The notes under the pieces were generated by a model. It saw nothing but the letters and a program-made list of their open reading frames with translations, was not told where the DNA came from and made no database searches. From Oerskovia merdavium (lineage in GTDB: Bacteria > Actinomycetota > Actinomycetes > Actinomycetales > Cellulomonadaceae), in assembly GCF_014836755.1 (NCBI RefSeq), contig NZ_JACSQF010000002.1, positions 20,473 through 84,472 of the forward strand: a stretch of 64,000 nt of DNA, written 5' to 3'. The position numbers and the translations under genes were made by a program. This document shows, piece after piece, positions 55,257-63,961 of this stretch. Positions within the stretch are counted from its first letter, which is position 1; the number at the start of each line of letters is the position of its first letter.

Positions 55257-55315
55257 CATCTCTCGGCGGCACGTCGGACTGGCCAGGACCGGTCCGATAC
55301 GCGAAGGTTGGCCGG

Positions 55316-55588
55316 ATGCCGACGGGCGGCACGGGAGCGAGGACGACGATGCTGTACCTGTTCGCCGTGGTGTTCGGTGCGGGCACGGGGGCGGTCCTCG
55401 ACCATCTCAAGAAGCAGCGCTCGCCCGAGGGTCGCGTCGCTGTCCCCATGACCGCGCTCGTGCTGGCTTTCGCGGCCGGAGGCGGGGCCTTCGCCGCTGC
55501 GGGCCCGGGGGAGCCCTTCCTCGTCGGGGTGGCCCTGGTCTCGATGGCGCTCGGGATGGTGCTCGCTTCGAGGCGCCGTCGGGCGTGA
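55316..55588 (+). CDS. Small hypothetical membrane protein
   Basis: A 90-residue protein, or 79 if translation starts at the ATG at 55349, which has GGAGCGAGG before it. Two or three hydrophobic segments are visible (LYLFAVVFGAGTGAVLDHLK, MTALVLAFAAGGGAFAAAG, FLVGVALVSMALGMVLASR), with a basic C-terminus. I do not recognise the family. It lies between the VanY-type gene and lysX on the other strand, and a hairpin follows its stop. TACGCG near 55299 could be a -10. Confidence 0.55.
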   Translation: MPTGGTGARTTMLYLFAVVFGAGTGAVLDHLKKQRSPEGRVAVPMTALVLAFAAGGGAFAAAGPGEPFLVGVALVSMALGMVLASRRRRA

Positions 55589-55604
55589 CGTCCCAGGGAC
55601 GCCG

Positions 55605-55653
55605 GACCGGGATCGGTCGGGCTCGCCGTCGATCTACCCCACCGATCTCGGTC
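55605..55653. terminator. Hairpin between the small membrane protein gene and lysX
   Basis: The arms GACCGGGATCGGT and ACCGATCTCGGTC pair with one mismatch around a 23-base loop, between convergent genes. Confidence 0.5.
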
Positions 55654-55674
55654 CCGCCCCCGACGAGCTCTCGC

Positions 55675-58600
55675 TCAGCCGCGGCCCGACGGCCGCACGA
55701 ACGGGAACGCGAGCGTCTCGCGGATGCTCGCACCGATGAGCATCATGTAGACGCGGTCGACCCCGATCCCGAGCCCACCCGTGGGCGGCATCGCGAACTC
55801 CAGGGCGGACAGGAACTCCTCGTCGACCTCCATGGCCTCGGGGTCGCCCGCTGCGGCCAGCAGGGACTGCTGCGTGAGGCGTTCGCGCTGGTCCACAGGG
55901 TCGATGAGCTCCGAGTACGCGGTGCCCAGCTCGGCGCCGAACGCCACGAGGTCCCACCGCTCGGCGAGCCGCGGGTCGCGGCGGTGCGTGCGGGTCAGCG
56001 GCGAGGTCTCGAGGGGAAAGTCCGTGTAGAACGTGGGCTCGACGGTCTGCCCTTCGACGAACGCGTCGTACAGCTCGGTGACGATCGCGCCGTGCGTCAT
56101 GGTCGGGGTCCAGTGGACGCCCTTCTCCTCGCAGATCGCCTGGAGCGTCTCGAGGGGAGTGTCTGGCGTGACCTCCTGGCCCACCGCCCGGGACACGGCC
56201 CCGTGCACGGTGTGGACGGGCCACTCGCCGTCGAGCCGGACCACGGTCCCGTCGGCCCGGCGTGAGACCGGCTCGCCGTGCACCGCGATCGCGGCCTCGA
56301 TGATGAGGTCACGGGTGAGGACGCGCATCGACGTGTAGTCGCCGTACGCCTGGTAGGCCTCGAGCGACGTGAACTCGGGGTTGTGGGTCGCGTCGGCGCC
56401 CTCGTTGCGGAAGTTGCGGCCCAGCTCGAACACCTTGCCGACCCCGCCGATCGCGAGCCGCTTGAGGAACAGCTCGGGCGCGATGCGCAGGTACAGGTCC
56501 ACGTCGTAGGCGTTGATGTGCGTCGTGAAGGGGCGGGCGTTCGCGCCACCGTGCACGCGCTGCAGGATCGGGGTCTCGACCTCGATGAACTCGCGCGCCG
56601 CGAGCGAGTCGCGCAGCGACTTCACGGCCGCGCTGCGGCCCCGCAGGACCTGGGCCGTGCGGGTGTCGAGGGCGAGCTCCATGTGCTTGAGCCGGACCTT
56701 GGCCTCGGCGTCGGCGAGCCCCCGGTGCTTGTCGGGGGGTGAGGTCAGGGCCTTGGAGGCCATGCACCAGGCGGTGCCGTGGATCGAGAGCTCGCCGCGC
56801 CGGCTGCGGGTCAGGTCGCCCGTCACGCTCACCTGGTCGCCGAGGTCGACGGCTCGGCGCCACAGCGCGAGGTCCGGGCCCGGTCTGTCCGCGGTGAACA
56901 TGACCTGGATCTCGTCGGTGCCCTCGCGCAGGTCGGCGAAGATCACGCCGCCGTGGTCGCGCAGCCGCACCACGCGCCCGACGACGGACAGGTCGCCCGA
57001 GGTGGGCACGTCGCCGGGTGAGGTGCTCGCCCCGGCCGGTGCGCCGACGTCGGGCACGTGGGCGCCCCGGCGCACGGCCTCGCCGATCGAGACGGTCCGG
57101 GGGACCGAGACGGGGTAGGGCTCCATGCCCGCGGCCCGCAGGACGCCGAGCTTGGCGTGGCGCGTGGCCTGCTGCTCGGTCAGGCGGCGCGTGGGAGCCG
57201 AGACCGTGAGCAGCGCGGTCTCCTGGGCGCGCACGGCATCGGCGAAGGCCGCGGAGACCTCGGGCCGGTGCAGGTCCGGAGAGCGGTCGCGGCGGTGGAG
57301 GAGGTTCGGGGTGTTCGGCAGGAAGCCCTCTGCCTGCCCGACCGCGAAGATGATCTGCGTGAGCTGGCCCGCGTTCTGGTAGCAGAGCAGGCGGGGCTTC
57401 CAGTCCGGCAGGTACTTCTCGTTCGACTTGTACAGCGAGTCGAGCTGCCAGAACCGCGACGCGATCAGCAGCACCCGGCGGTTGAAGCGCTGGACCGGGG
57501 TCGCTCCGATGCGGGCGCCCTGCTCGAACGACCCGCGGAACATCGCGAAGTTCATCGAGATGCGGTCGATCCCCGTGCCGCGGGCTGCGGCGACGAGCTC
57601 GGTGACCATGAACTCGGTGACGCCGCTGACGGCCTGCGGGTGGCGGCGCATGACGTCGAGCGACAGGCCGCGGCGCCCCCACGGTACGAACGACAGGAGG
57701 CCGCGCGGGTTCCCGTCGGCGTCGTGGGCCGAGACGATCATCTCGCGCGGGTCCGCGGGGTCCCCGAGGCGGCTCAACGACATCGAGAAGCCGCGCTCCT
57801 CGCCGTGCCGCCACTCGTCGGCCACAGCGACCAGCTTCGCGAGCTCGTCGGGGGCGATCTCCGACTGGCGGCGGACCAGGACGCGGTAGCCCTCGCGCTC
57901 GGGGCGCGCGACCGCGTGCCGGACGGACCGCATGGCCGGGCCGTCGAGGTTGAAGGTGCGCGTGTTGATGATGGCCTCGTCGCCCAGCGCGATCGGGTGC
58001 AGGTCGACCGCCTGGAAGGCCTTGGCGCCGAGCTCGCTCGTCGACAGCACCGCGGGGACCCAGCCGAACCGGCGGGCGTGCGCACGCCACTGCTCGATCG
58101 CGTCGGGCCAGCTCGCCTTGTCACCGATCGGGTCGCCTGCCGCGAGGCACACTCCCGAGATGACCCGGTAGGAGATCGCCGCCCGCTGGTCCTGCGAGAA
58201 GACGGCGCTGCGGTCCCAGCGGGTCGCGAAGTACTCGAGCGAGTCGTCGCTCGGGTGCTCGAGCAGGAGCTTGCGCACCGCGAGCTCGTCCGCGGCCTCG
58301 ACCTTGGCGTCGTGCGGGGCAGAGCGCATGAACACCGCGATCGCCAGGACCAGCGCCAGGGCCGAGATGAGGCCTGCGAGCAGGGCGAGCCATGCGGGGC
58401 CCATGCCGTCGGCGTGCAACGGGTAGTCGCTGGGCGCGAGGCCCGTCGCGACCGACAGGCTCCAGTTCACCCGGTTGCGGATCCCGTGCAGCGTGTTCGG
58501 GACGACCTCCAGGAGGAGGAGGGTGACGAACGCGGAGAGCGCGACACCGATGACGAGCACGAGGATCGCCCGCCACCAGGCCCCCTTGCTGACCTTCGCC

Positions 58601-59052
58601 GGGAACGCCGAGCGGGCCGCGATCAGCAGGATCACGGCTGCGACCGCCACGATCCAGGACGCGACCTCGAGGGGAGTCAGGACCAGGCCGTCCGACCGCA
58701 GGGCCTGCTTGTCGTCGTCGAACACCCACAGGAGGCCGACGGCGAGCCCCAGCACCGCGACCGGGAGCTGCCACAGGAGGACCACGAACCACAGGGCCGC
58801 ACGCTGCCTGCGCAGGAGACCGCTCGCGATCACCCCGACCAGGACCACCGAGAACACGCTCGGGAAGGTGGGGAGGTTCAGCACCGCGAGCCAGTCGCTC
58901 ACGGTCCGCACGAAGCCCGGGGCGAACAGGAGCAGGATCAGCGCGAGCACGAGCCAGAACGCGACGGCCTGCACGATCCGGCCCGTCCAGGACGCGACCG
59001 CCTCCGCCCAGGGGGGAGCAGACGTGCGAGAGAGTGAGGTCGAGCGGGGCAT
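55675..59052 (-). CDS. lysX: LysX: lysylphosphatidylglycerol synthase fused to lysyl-tRNA synthetase
   Basis: A bifunctional enzyme that charges tRNA-Lys and transfers lysine to phosphatidylglycerol, giving cationic membranes and resistance to cationic peptides. 1125 residues (M. tuberculosis LysX is about 1170). Residues 25-250 hold about seven membrane helices. The GNAT-like DUF2156 transferase domain follows (about 270-570, with RGFSMSLSRLGDPADPREM and ISMNFAMFRGSFEQGARIG). Then come an OB-fold (about 680-790) and a class II synthetase core with FIEVETPILQRVHGGANARP, KVFELGRNFRNEGADATHNP and PPTGGLGIGVDRVYMML. The ATG follows AAGGAG by five bases. It is probably a second copy of LysS function; the housekeeping lysS is not seen here. 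Confidence 0.95.
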   Translation of the reverse strand: MPRSTSLSRTSAPPWAEAVASWTGRIVQAVAFWLVLALILLLFAPGFVRTVSDWLAVLNLPTFPSVFSVVLVGVIASGLLRRQRAALWFVVLLWQLPVAVLGLAVGLLWVFDDDKQALRSDGLVLTPLEVASWIVAVAAVILLIAARSAFPAKVSKGAWWRAILVLVIGVALSAFVTLLLLEVVPNTLHGIRNRVNWSLSVATGLAPSDYPLHADGMGPAWLALLAGLISALALVLAIAVFMRSAPHDAKVEAADELAVRKLLLEHPSDDSLEYFATRWDRSAVFSQDQRAAISYRVISGVCLAAGDPIGDKASWPDAIEQWRAHARRFGWVPAVLSTSELGAKAFQAVDLHPIALGDEAIINTRTFNLDGPAMRSVRHAVARPEREGYRVLVRRQSEIAPDELAKLVAVADEWRHGEERGFSMSLSRLGDPADPREMIVSAHDADGNPRGLLSFVPWGRRGLSLDVMRRHPQAVSGVTEFMVTELVAAARGTGIDRISMNFAMFRGSFEQGARIGATPVQRFNRRVLLIASRFWQLDSLYKSNEKYLPDWKPRLLCYQNAGQLTQIIFAVGQAEGFLPNTPNLLHRRDRSPDLHRPEVSAAFADAVRAQETALLTVSAPTRRLTEQQATRHAKLGVLRAAGMEPYPVSVPRTVSIGEAVRRGAHVPDVGAPAGASTSPGDVPTSGDLSVVGRVVRLRDHGGVIFADLREGTDEIQVMFTADRPGPDLALWRRAVDLGDQVSVTGDLTRSRRGELSIHGTAWCMASKALTSPPDKHRGLADAEAKVRLKHMELALDTRTAQVLRGRSAAVKSLRDSLAAREFIEVETPILQRVHGGANARPFTTHINAYDVDLYLRIAPELFLKRLAIGGVGKVFELGRNFRNEGADATHNPEFTSLEAYQAYGDYTSMRVLTRDLIIEAAIAVHGEPVSRRADGTVVRLDGEWPVHTVHGAVSRAVGQEVTPDTPLETLQAICEEKGVHWTPTMTHGAIVTELYDAFVEGQTVEPTFYTDFPLETSPLTRTHRRDPRLAERWDLVAFGAELGTAYSELIDPVDQRERLTQQSLLAAAGDPEAMEVDEEFLSALEFAMPPTGGLGIGVDRVYMMLIGASIRETLAFPFVRPSGRG

Positions 59053-59157
59053 GCGTGCTCCTTGAGGACGGCGGTGCACCCATTCAAGCGCAGGAGCTCT
59101 GGTTGCGAGAGGTGGAGCGAGTCCGGCCGTGGCACTGACCGTCGCCGGGAGCCGGGC

Positions 59158-59199
59158 GGCCCGCTCGCCGTCGGAGGTTTCTCCGGGGCGAGCGGGGCC
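59158..59199 (-). terminator. Hairpin after the sigma-factor operon
   Basis: GGCCCGCTCGCC pairs with GGCGAGCGGGGCC (one bulged G) around a 17-base loop, just past the stop of the gene at 59217 and upstream of lysX. It separates the sigma operon from lysX. Confidence 0.6.
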
Positions 59200-59216
59200 G
59201 CTGCGTCCAGCGTCGG

Positions 59217-60698
59217 TCAGTGGCTCCAGTAGCCCCCGCAGGCTCCCATGATCGCGTCCCCACCGAGGTGCCAGTTCCGTATGGTCTCCGCGCTCGACTG
59301 GATCGCCCACCAGACACGCGGTGAGGCGATCCACCGAGCCTTGATCTCTCGGTAGACCGACGAGTCCACGGCTCGCGCCGGGTCGGCGGCGAGCGCAACG
59401 ACGTCGGCTTGGGCGATGGCGCTGACCTCTCCCGTTCCGTTCAAGCTCGACTCGAAGGCGGAGCAGACGGCCCGGTCCTCGAGTGCCGGCGGTGGAGCCA
59501 CCGGTGTCGCGCCGACGATCTCCTGGAGCGTGATGATCGGCTTGGCCCCCGAGCCGTCGAAGGTCGCGGTAAAGGTACCGAGCAGCCGGGAGAAGCTCTC
59601 CCAGTCCTGCAGGTCGTCGGGAACCAGGGCGCCGCCGTGAAGCTCCAGGCTCCACCCGTCGTCGCTCGTCGTACGAGGCCGTCCGCCGGTCTCCGTGTTC
59701 GGTTCGATCGTGAGAGTTCGCACGCCGGCAGGGCCGTCGGTCAGGGGCGTGTGCGCGAACAGGTCGAGCGAGACCGGGGCGCCCGTCGTGGCGGCCCTGC
59801 GCAAGGCCGCGAAGACCGCCGAGGTGTCGGCACCGATCGCGTCCCGGACGACGACCGGCTCCTGTGCGGGGGTGACCGGGTCCGGCTCGGGAGCGATCGT
59901 CAGCGGGACCGGTTCGGCGACGAGCCACCCGTCGAACAGGGCCCCGGTCGTCTCCTCGTCCCAGGTCCCGTCCGCTCGGAGGGCCGAGTAGCCCGTGAGC
60001 GGGAACCGGTGCAGCGCGAACACCTCGTAGTCACCCGCCGGGAGCGGCGACGGCTGCGTGGTGGTCGGGTCGCACGACGCGGACGAAGCGAGCTCGAGCT
60101 CCCAGGTCGCCGAGGAGCCTGGGGCAGGCGTGGCCTCACCCGTGGTCTCGGCAGCAGGGAGCGGCGAGCTGACGATGACCCCGCCCTGGGTGACGATGTA
60201 CGCGCCCGTGGCCGAGTCGGCGTACCGGAGGCGCGCGTCGCCGTCGAACCGCAGGAGGACCGGTGCGGTCACGGAGCCGGCTGTCTGCGCCGTGAGGGCG
60301 GGCACCCCGACGCTCAGGTGGGCGGGCAGGTCGTCGCCCGTCGGGATCGGGGCAGGCTGCTGGCACGCGAGAGCCGTGGCGTCGATCCCTGCAGGGAAGG
60401 TCGGCGATGCGGACGTCTGCGTCGGGATCGCCGAGGGGGACGGGGACTCGGCCGGAGCGACGGGCGTGGGTCGGACTCCCTGCGGGAGCGTGATCGCCGC
60501 GACGCCCAGCGCCCCGGCGACGCACAGCGTGGTCGCCCCCAGGGCGACCTTCTTCGCTGCCCGACGGCGGCGCGTGCGTCCGCGGACGACGTCCAGGTGG
60601 GTGTCGAGCCCCGGGAGGGACGCGTCGTCGACCAGGTCGCGCAGGGCGCTGCGCAGCTCGTCGTCGTGGTTCGAGGGGCCGATGTGGGTGGCGTTCAC
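59217..60698 (-). CDS. Membrane-anchored protein overlapping an ECF sigma gene (putative regulator)
   Basis: A 493-residue protein of unrecognised family. An N-terminal cytoplasmic part of about 50 residues (DDELRSALRDLVDDASLPGL onward) is followed by a basic stretch RRRRAAKK and one membrane helix (residues about 50-72). The extracellular part is long, Pro/Thr-rich first and then globular, with several cysteines (CQQPAPIP, CDPTTTQ, CSAFESS, CGGYWSH). Its GTG overlaps the stop of the sigma gene (GTGA), the usual place of an anti-sigma factor, but no ZAS-type zinc motif is visible. A sensory or anti-sigma role is inference. Confidence 0.75.
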   Translation of the reverse strand: MNATHIGPSNHDDELRSALRDLVDDASLPGLDTHLDVVRGRTRRRRAAKKVALGATTLCVAGALGVAAITLPQGVRPTPVAPAESPSPSAIPTQTSASPTFPAGIDATALACQQPAPIPTGDDLPAHLSVGVPALTAQTAGSVTAPVLLRFDGDARLRYADSATGAYIVTQGGVIVSSPLPAAETTGEATPAPGSSATWELELASSASCDPTTTQPSPLPAGDYEVFALHRFPLTGYSALRADGTWDEETTGALFDGWLVAEPVPLTIAPEPDPVTPAQEPVVVRDAIGADTSAVFAALRRAATTGAPVSLDLFAHTPLTDGPAGVRTLTIEPNTETGGRPRTTSDDGWSLELHGGALVPDDLQDWESFSRLLGTFTATFDGSGAKPIITLQEIVGATPVAPPPALEDRAVCSAFESSLNGTGEVSAIAQADVVALAADPARAVDSSVYREIKARWIASPRVWWAIQSSAETIRNWHLGGDAIMGACGGYWSH

Positions 60699-61447
60699 TG
60701 GGTGTTCCTCCCGTTCGTCGCTGCGGGGGTCGGCAGGTCCTGTGCCGGTGTGGTGGGTGGCTTCGCGCGGGACGGCGAGGCCGGTTCCGTCGTCCGTTCC
60801 GCCTTCCGGGCCGGGCCGGGCCGGGCCGGTGTCGTGGCGGCGACCGGCAGCGCCGGCACGGCCGGGGCAGCTGCCCCCAGCGTCTGCTGCATGACGGTCA
60901 TCGCATCGGACAGGTGCCGCTTGACGGTCCCCTCGGCGCACCCGAGCTCCTCGGCGATGCGGGGGACGGTCAGGTCCTCGTAGTACCGGAGCACGACGCA
61001 CGCGCGCTGGCGCGGCGTCAGCCCCGCGAGCGCCTTGGCCGTGTCGGCGCGGGCCGACGCAGGTGCCTCCGGGCCGGGGACGGGCTCCCGCTGCCCGACG
61101 AGGTGCCGCAGCCCGAGCCAGCTCCGTCGACGGCGGTAGCCGTCGAGGTAGAGCGTGAGGATCGCCCGTCGCACGTACCCCTCGAGGTGTGCGACGGGGC
61201 GCTCGGCCTCGCTGCGGGGGGCGTCGTCGAGCGTGAAGAGCCTCGTCCCGCCCGAGGGCGACGTCGGCGCGGGCTGTCGGGACGCCGTCGGGCCCCTTCC
61301 ACGAAGCCGTGAGAACACCTTGACGAGTGCGTCCTGCACCACGTCCTCCGCATCGCGCCTGTTCCCGCAGAGCAGGTAGGCGTACCCCGTGAGCGCTTGC
61401 CCGCGCTGTGCTGTCAGCGCGGCGAGCTCGTCGTCCCAGGTGGCCAC
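60695..61447 (-). CDS. SigE/SigM-like ECF RNA polymerase sigma factor
   Basis: A 250-residue ECF sigma factor. Region 2 reads LTGYAYLLCGNRRDAEDVVQ; an unusually long Pro/Ser/Thr linker of about 35 residues is inserted within or after region 2. VRRAILTLYLDGYRRRRSWL follows, then region 4 as LTPRQRACVVLRYYEDLTVP and IAEELGCAEGTVKRHLS. The C-terminal 60 residues are a Pro/Ala-rich tail. The start is the GTG at 61447 behind GGGGGA. Cotranscribed with the overlapping membrane protein gene. Confidence 0.9.
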   Translation of the reverse strand: MATWDDELAALTAQRGQALTGYAYLLCGNRRDAEDVVQDALVKVFSRLRGRGPTASRQPAPTSPSGGTRLFTLDDAPRSEAERPVAHLEGYVRRAILTLYLDGYRRRRSWLGLRHLVGQREPVPGPEAPASARADTAKALAGLTPRQRACVVLRYYEDLTVPRIAEELGCAEGTVKRHLSDAMTVMQQTLGAAAPAVPALPVAATTPARPGPARKAERTTEPASPSRAKPPTTPAQDLPTPAATNGRNTQ

Positions 61448-61468
61448 CGATCCCCCTTCGTCCTGTGC

Positions 61469-61495
61469 GTGACCACCCGTGGTGGGTGGTGTCAC
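61469..61495. promoter_or_regulatory. Imperfect hairpin/dyad in the sigma gene leader
   Basis: GTGACCACCC and GGGTGGTGTCAC pair with a two-base bulge around GTGGT. It could be an operator or an mRNA hairpin 20 nt before the sigma gene start. Confidence 0.35.
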
Positions 61496-61502
61496 TGATC
61501 AT

Positions 61503-61528
61503 GACGGTCGGCCGCGTCGGATCGTTGG
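61503..61528 (-). promoter_or_regulatory. ECF-type promoter, possibly autoregulatory, before the sigma gene
   Basis: On the minus strand CCAAC and CGTC are separated by 17 bases, matching the general ECF pattern (AAC motif at -35, CGT at -10). The sigma factor may therefore transcribe its own gene. Inference from motif and position only. Confidence 0.35.
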
Positions 61529-61582
61529 GGTGCTCTCTCGTGAAGACCTGCACGACGTCGCGTGACGTGCGCCACACATGGC

Positions 61583-61588
61583 TAGACT
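61583..61588 (+). promoter_or_regulatory. -10 box TAGACT of hppA
   Basis: TAGACT about 70 bases before the hppA ATG, with a CGTGAC -35-like element 16 bases further upstream, gives a normal leadered promoter. The same hexamer serves acs and rlmC. Confidence 0.5.
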
Positions 61589-61657
61589 CGGGCGCATCCT
61601 CCGGGGGTGCCGGAGGTCAGCCGGTGACCCCGGTCCAGCAGTCGTCAAGGAGGACGG

Positions 61658-63961
61658 ATGCTCACGCTCAGCTCCACCAGTCTCACGATCGTCGCGGTGA
61701 TCGGGGCCATCGGGCTCGCCGCGCTGGTCTTCGCCTTCGTGCTCAGACGTCAGGTCCTCGCGGCGCCCGAGGGGACCGCGAAGATGCAGGACATCGCGCA
61801 AGCGATCCAGGAAGGGGCGTCGGCCTACCTCAACCGGCAGTTCCGCACGCTCGCCCTGTTCGCGGTCATCGTGTTCGGTCTCCTGTTCCTGCTGCCGGGG
61901 GACGCCGGCATCAAGGTAGGGCGTTCGGTCGCGTTCCTCGTGGGCGCCGGGTTCTCGGCGTGCATCGGGTACCTGGGGATGTGGCTCGCGGTGCGCGCGA
62001 ACGTGCGCGTCGCGTCGGCCGCGACCAGACCCGGCGGCCGTGCCGAGGGGGCCCGCGTGGCCTTCCGCACCGGAGGCGTGGTGGGGATGTCCGTCGTGGG
62101 TTTAGGGCTGCTCGGTGCGGCAGGGGTCGTCCTGCTGTACCGAGGGGACGCGCCGGCTGTGCTCGAGGGGTTCGGGTTCGGGGCTGCTCTGCTCGCGATG
62201 TTCATGCGCGTGGGCGGCGGGATCTTCACCAAGGCGGCGGACGTCGGTGCCGACCTGGTGGGCAAGGTCGAGCAGGGGATCCCCGAGGATGACCCGCGCA
62301 ACGCGGCGACCATCGCGGACAACGTGGGCGACAACGTGGGCGACTGCGCGGGCATGGCCGCCGACCTGTTCGAGTCCTACGCCGTCATGCTCGTCGCGGC
62401 CCTCATCCTGGGCAAGGCCGCGATGGGTGAGCAGGGGCTCGTCTTCCCGCTGATCGTCACGGCGATCGGCGCGTTCGTCGCGGTGCTGGGCGTGTTCATC
62501 ACGCGTATCCGCGGCGAGGAGAACGGCCTGCGGGCCATCTACCGCGGGTTCTACCTCTCGGCGCTGCTCGGCGCGGTCCTGGCCGGGGTCGCGGCGTTCG
62601 CGTACCTCCCGTCGTCGTTCTCCGAGCTGTCGGGCACCGCGGACCTGGGCGACGTCACGAGCGACCCGCGCGTGGTCGCGGCGCTCGCGGTCCTCATCGG
62701 CGTGGTCCTGGCGGGCATCATCCTGTGGGTCACGGGCTACTTCACGGGCACGACGTCGAAGCCCACCCTCCACGTCGCCGCCACCTCGCGCACGGGGGCG
62801 GCCACGGTCGTCCTGTCCGGCATCGGGGTCGGGTTCGAGTCCGCGGTCTACACCGCGGGCATCATCGCGGCTGCCATCTGCGGCGTCTTCCTCATCGCGG
62901 GCGGCTCGGTCTGGCTCTCGCTGTTCCTCATCGCGCTCGCAGGCTGCGGGCTCCTGACGACCGTGGGTGTGATCGTCGCGATGGACACGTTCGGTCCGGT
63001 GTCCGACAACGCGCAGGGCATCTACGAGATGTCCGTGGGCGAGGCGGGCGACGGCGACCCGGAGGCCGCGCAGATCCTCACCGACCTCGACGCCGTGGGC
63101 AACACGACCAAGGCCATCACCAAGGGCATCGCGATCGCGACCGCGGTCCTCGCGGCGACCGCGCTGTTCGGGTCCTACGCGGACGCGGTGGGCGGGGCGC
63201 TCGCGGACATCACGAACCCGGCCGGTGGGCTCGTGGTCTCGATGCTCGACTACTCGATCATCTCGCCCATCACCCTGGTCGGCGTGATCCTCGGGGCGGC
63301 GACCGTCTTCCTGTTCTCGGGCCTCGCGATCGACGCCGTGACCCGCGCGGCCGGTGCGATCGTCTACGAGGTGCGCCGCCAGTTCCGCGAGCACCCCGGG
63401 ATCATGACGTACGACGAGCGCCCCGAGTACGGCAAGGTCGTCGACATCTGCACGCGCGACTCGTTGCGCGAGCTCGCGACGCCCGGCCTGCTGGCAGCGT
63501 TCGCGCCCATCGCGGTGGGCTTCGGCCTGGGGGTGGGCCCGCTCGCGGGCTTCCTCGCGGGGGCCATCGGCGCGGGCGTGCTCATGGCGGTCTTCCTGGC
63601 GAACTCCGGGGGCGCGTGGGACAACGCGAAGAAGATCGTCGAGGACGGCGCGTACGGCGGCAAGGGGTCCCCGGCGCACGAGGCGACCGTCGTCGGCGAC
63701 ACCGTGGGCGACCCGTTCAAGGACACGGCCGGTCCGGCGATCAACCCGCTGCTCAAGGTCATGAACCTGGTCTCGGTGCTCATCGCCCCCGCTGTCGTGC
63801 TCCTGAGCGTCCCCGAGGACGCCAACCACACCCTGCGCATCGGCATCGCGGTGGTCGCGGCGGGCATCGCGTTCGGGGCGGTCATCCTGTCGAGGCTGCG
63901 CGCGGCGCGCGTCGACCGCGAGCAGATGTCCGAGGAGCCGCAGGCGGTGCGCACGAGCTGA
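61658..63961 (+). CDS. hppA: Membrane-bound proton-translocating pyrophosphatase (K+-independent type)
   Basis: Couples hydrolysis of pyrophosphate to proton export. 767 residues, about 16 helices. The catalytic loops are GGIFTKAADVGADLVGKVEQ (pyrophosphate-binding), DDPRNAATIADNVGDNVGDC, and near the C-terminus VVGDTVGDPFKDTAGPAINP. In the diagnostic stretch GNTTKAITKGIAIATA near residue 485, Lys instead of Ala predicts the K+-independent class. AAGGAGG lies before ATG 61658. Monocistronic; its leader faces the sigma-factor operon. Confidence 0.96.
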   Translation: MLTLSSTSLTIVAVIGAIGLAALVFAFVLRRQVLAAPEGTAKMQDIAQAIQEGASAYLNRQFRTLALFAVIVFGLLFLLPGDAGIKVGRSVAFLVGAGFSACIGYLGMWLAVRANVRVASAATRPGGRAEGARVAFRTGGVVGMSVVGLGLLGAAGVVLLYRGDAPAVLEGFGFGAALLAMFMRVGGGIFTKAADVGADLVGKVEQGIPEDDPRNAATIADNVGDNVGDCAGMAADLFESYAVMLVAALILGKAAMGEQGLVFPLIVTAIGAFVAVLGVFITRIRGEENGLRAIYRGFYLSALLGAVLAGVAAFAYLPSSFSELSGTADLGDVTSDPRVVAALAVLIGVVLAGIILWVTGYFTGTTSKPTLHVAATSRTGAATVVLSGIGVGFESAVYTAGIIAAAICGVFLIAGGSVWLSLFLIALAGCGLLTTVGVIVAMDTFGPVSDNAQGIYEMSVGEAGDGDPEAAQILTDLDAVGNTTKAITKGIAIATAVLAATALFGSYADAVGGALADITNPAGGLVVSMLDYSIISPITLVGVILGAATVFLFSGLAIDAVTRAAGAIVYEVRRQFREHPGIMTYDERPEYGKVVDICTRDSLRELATPGLLAAFAPIAVGFGLGVGPLAGFLAGAIGAGVLMAVFLANSGGAWDNAKKIVEDGAYGGKGSPAHEATVVGDTVGDPFKDTAGPAINPLLKVMNLVSVLIAPAVVLLSVPEDANHTLRIGIAVVAAGIAFGAVILSRLRAARVDREQMSEEPQAVRTS

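Noticed and set aside
60800..60835. GGGCCGGGCC tandem repeat
   Set aside because: It encodes the Ala/Arg/Pro-rich C-terminal tail of the sigma factor in frame, with a period of five rather than the octamer pattern.
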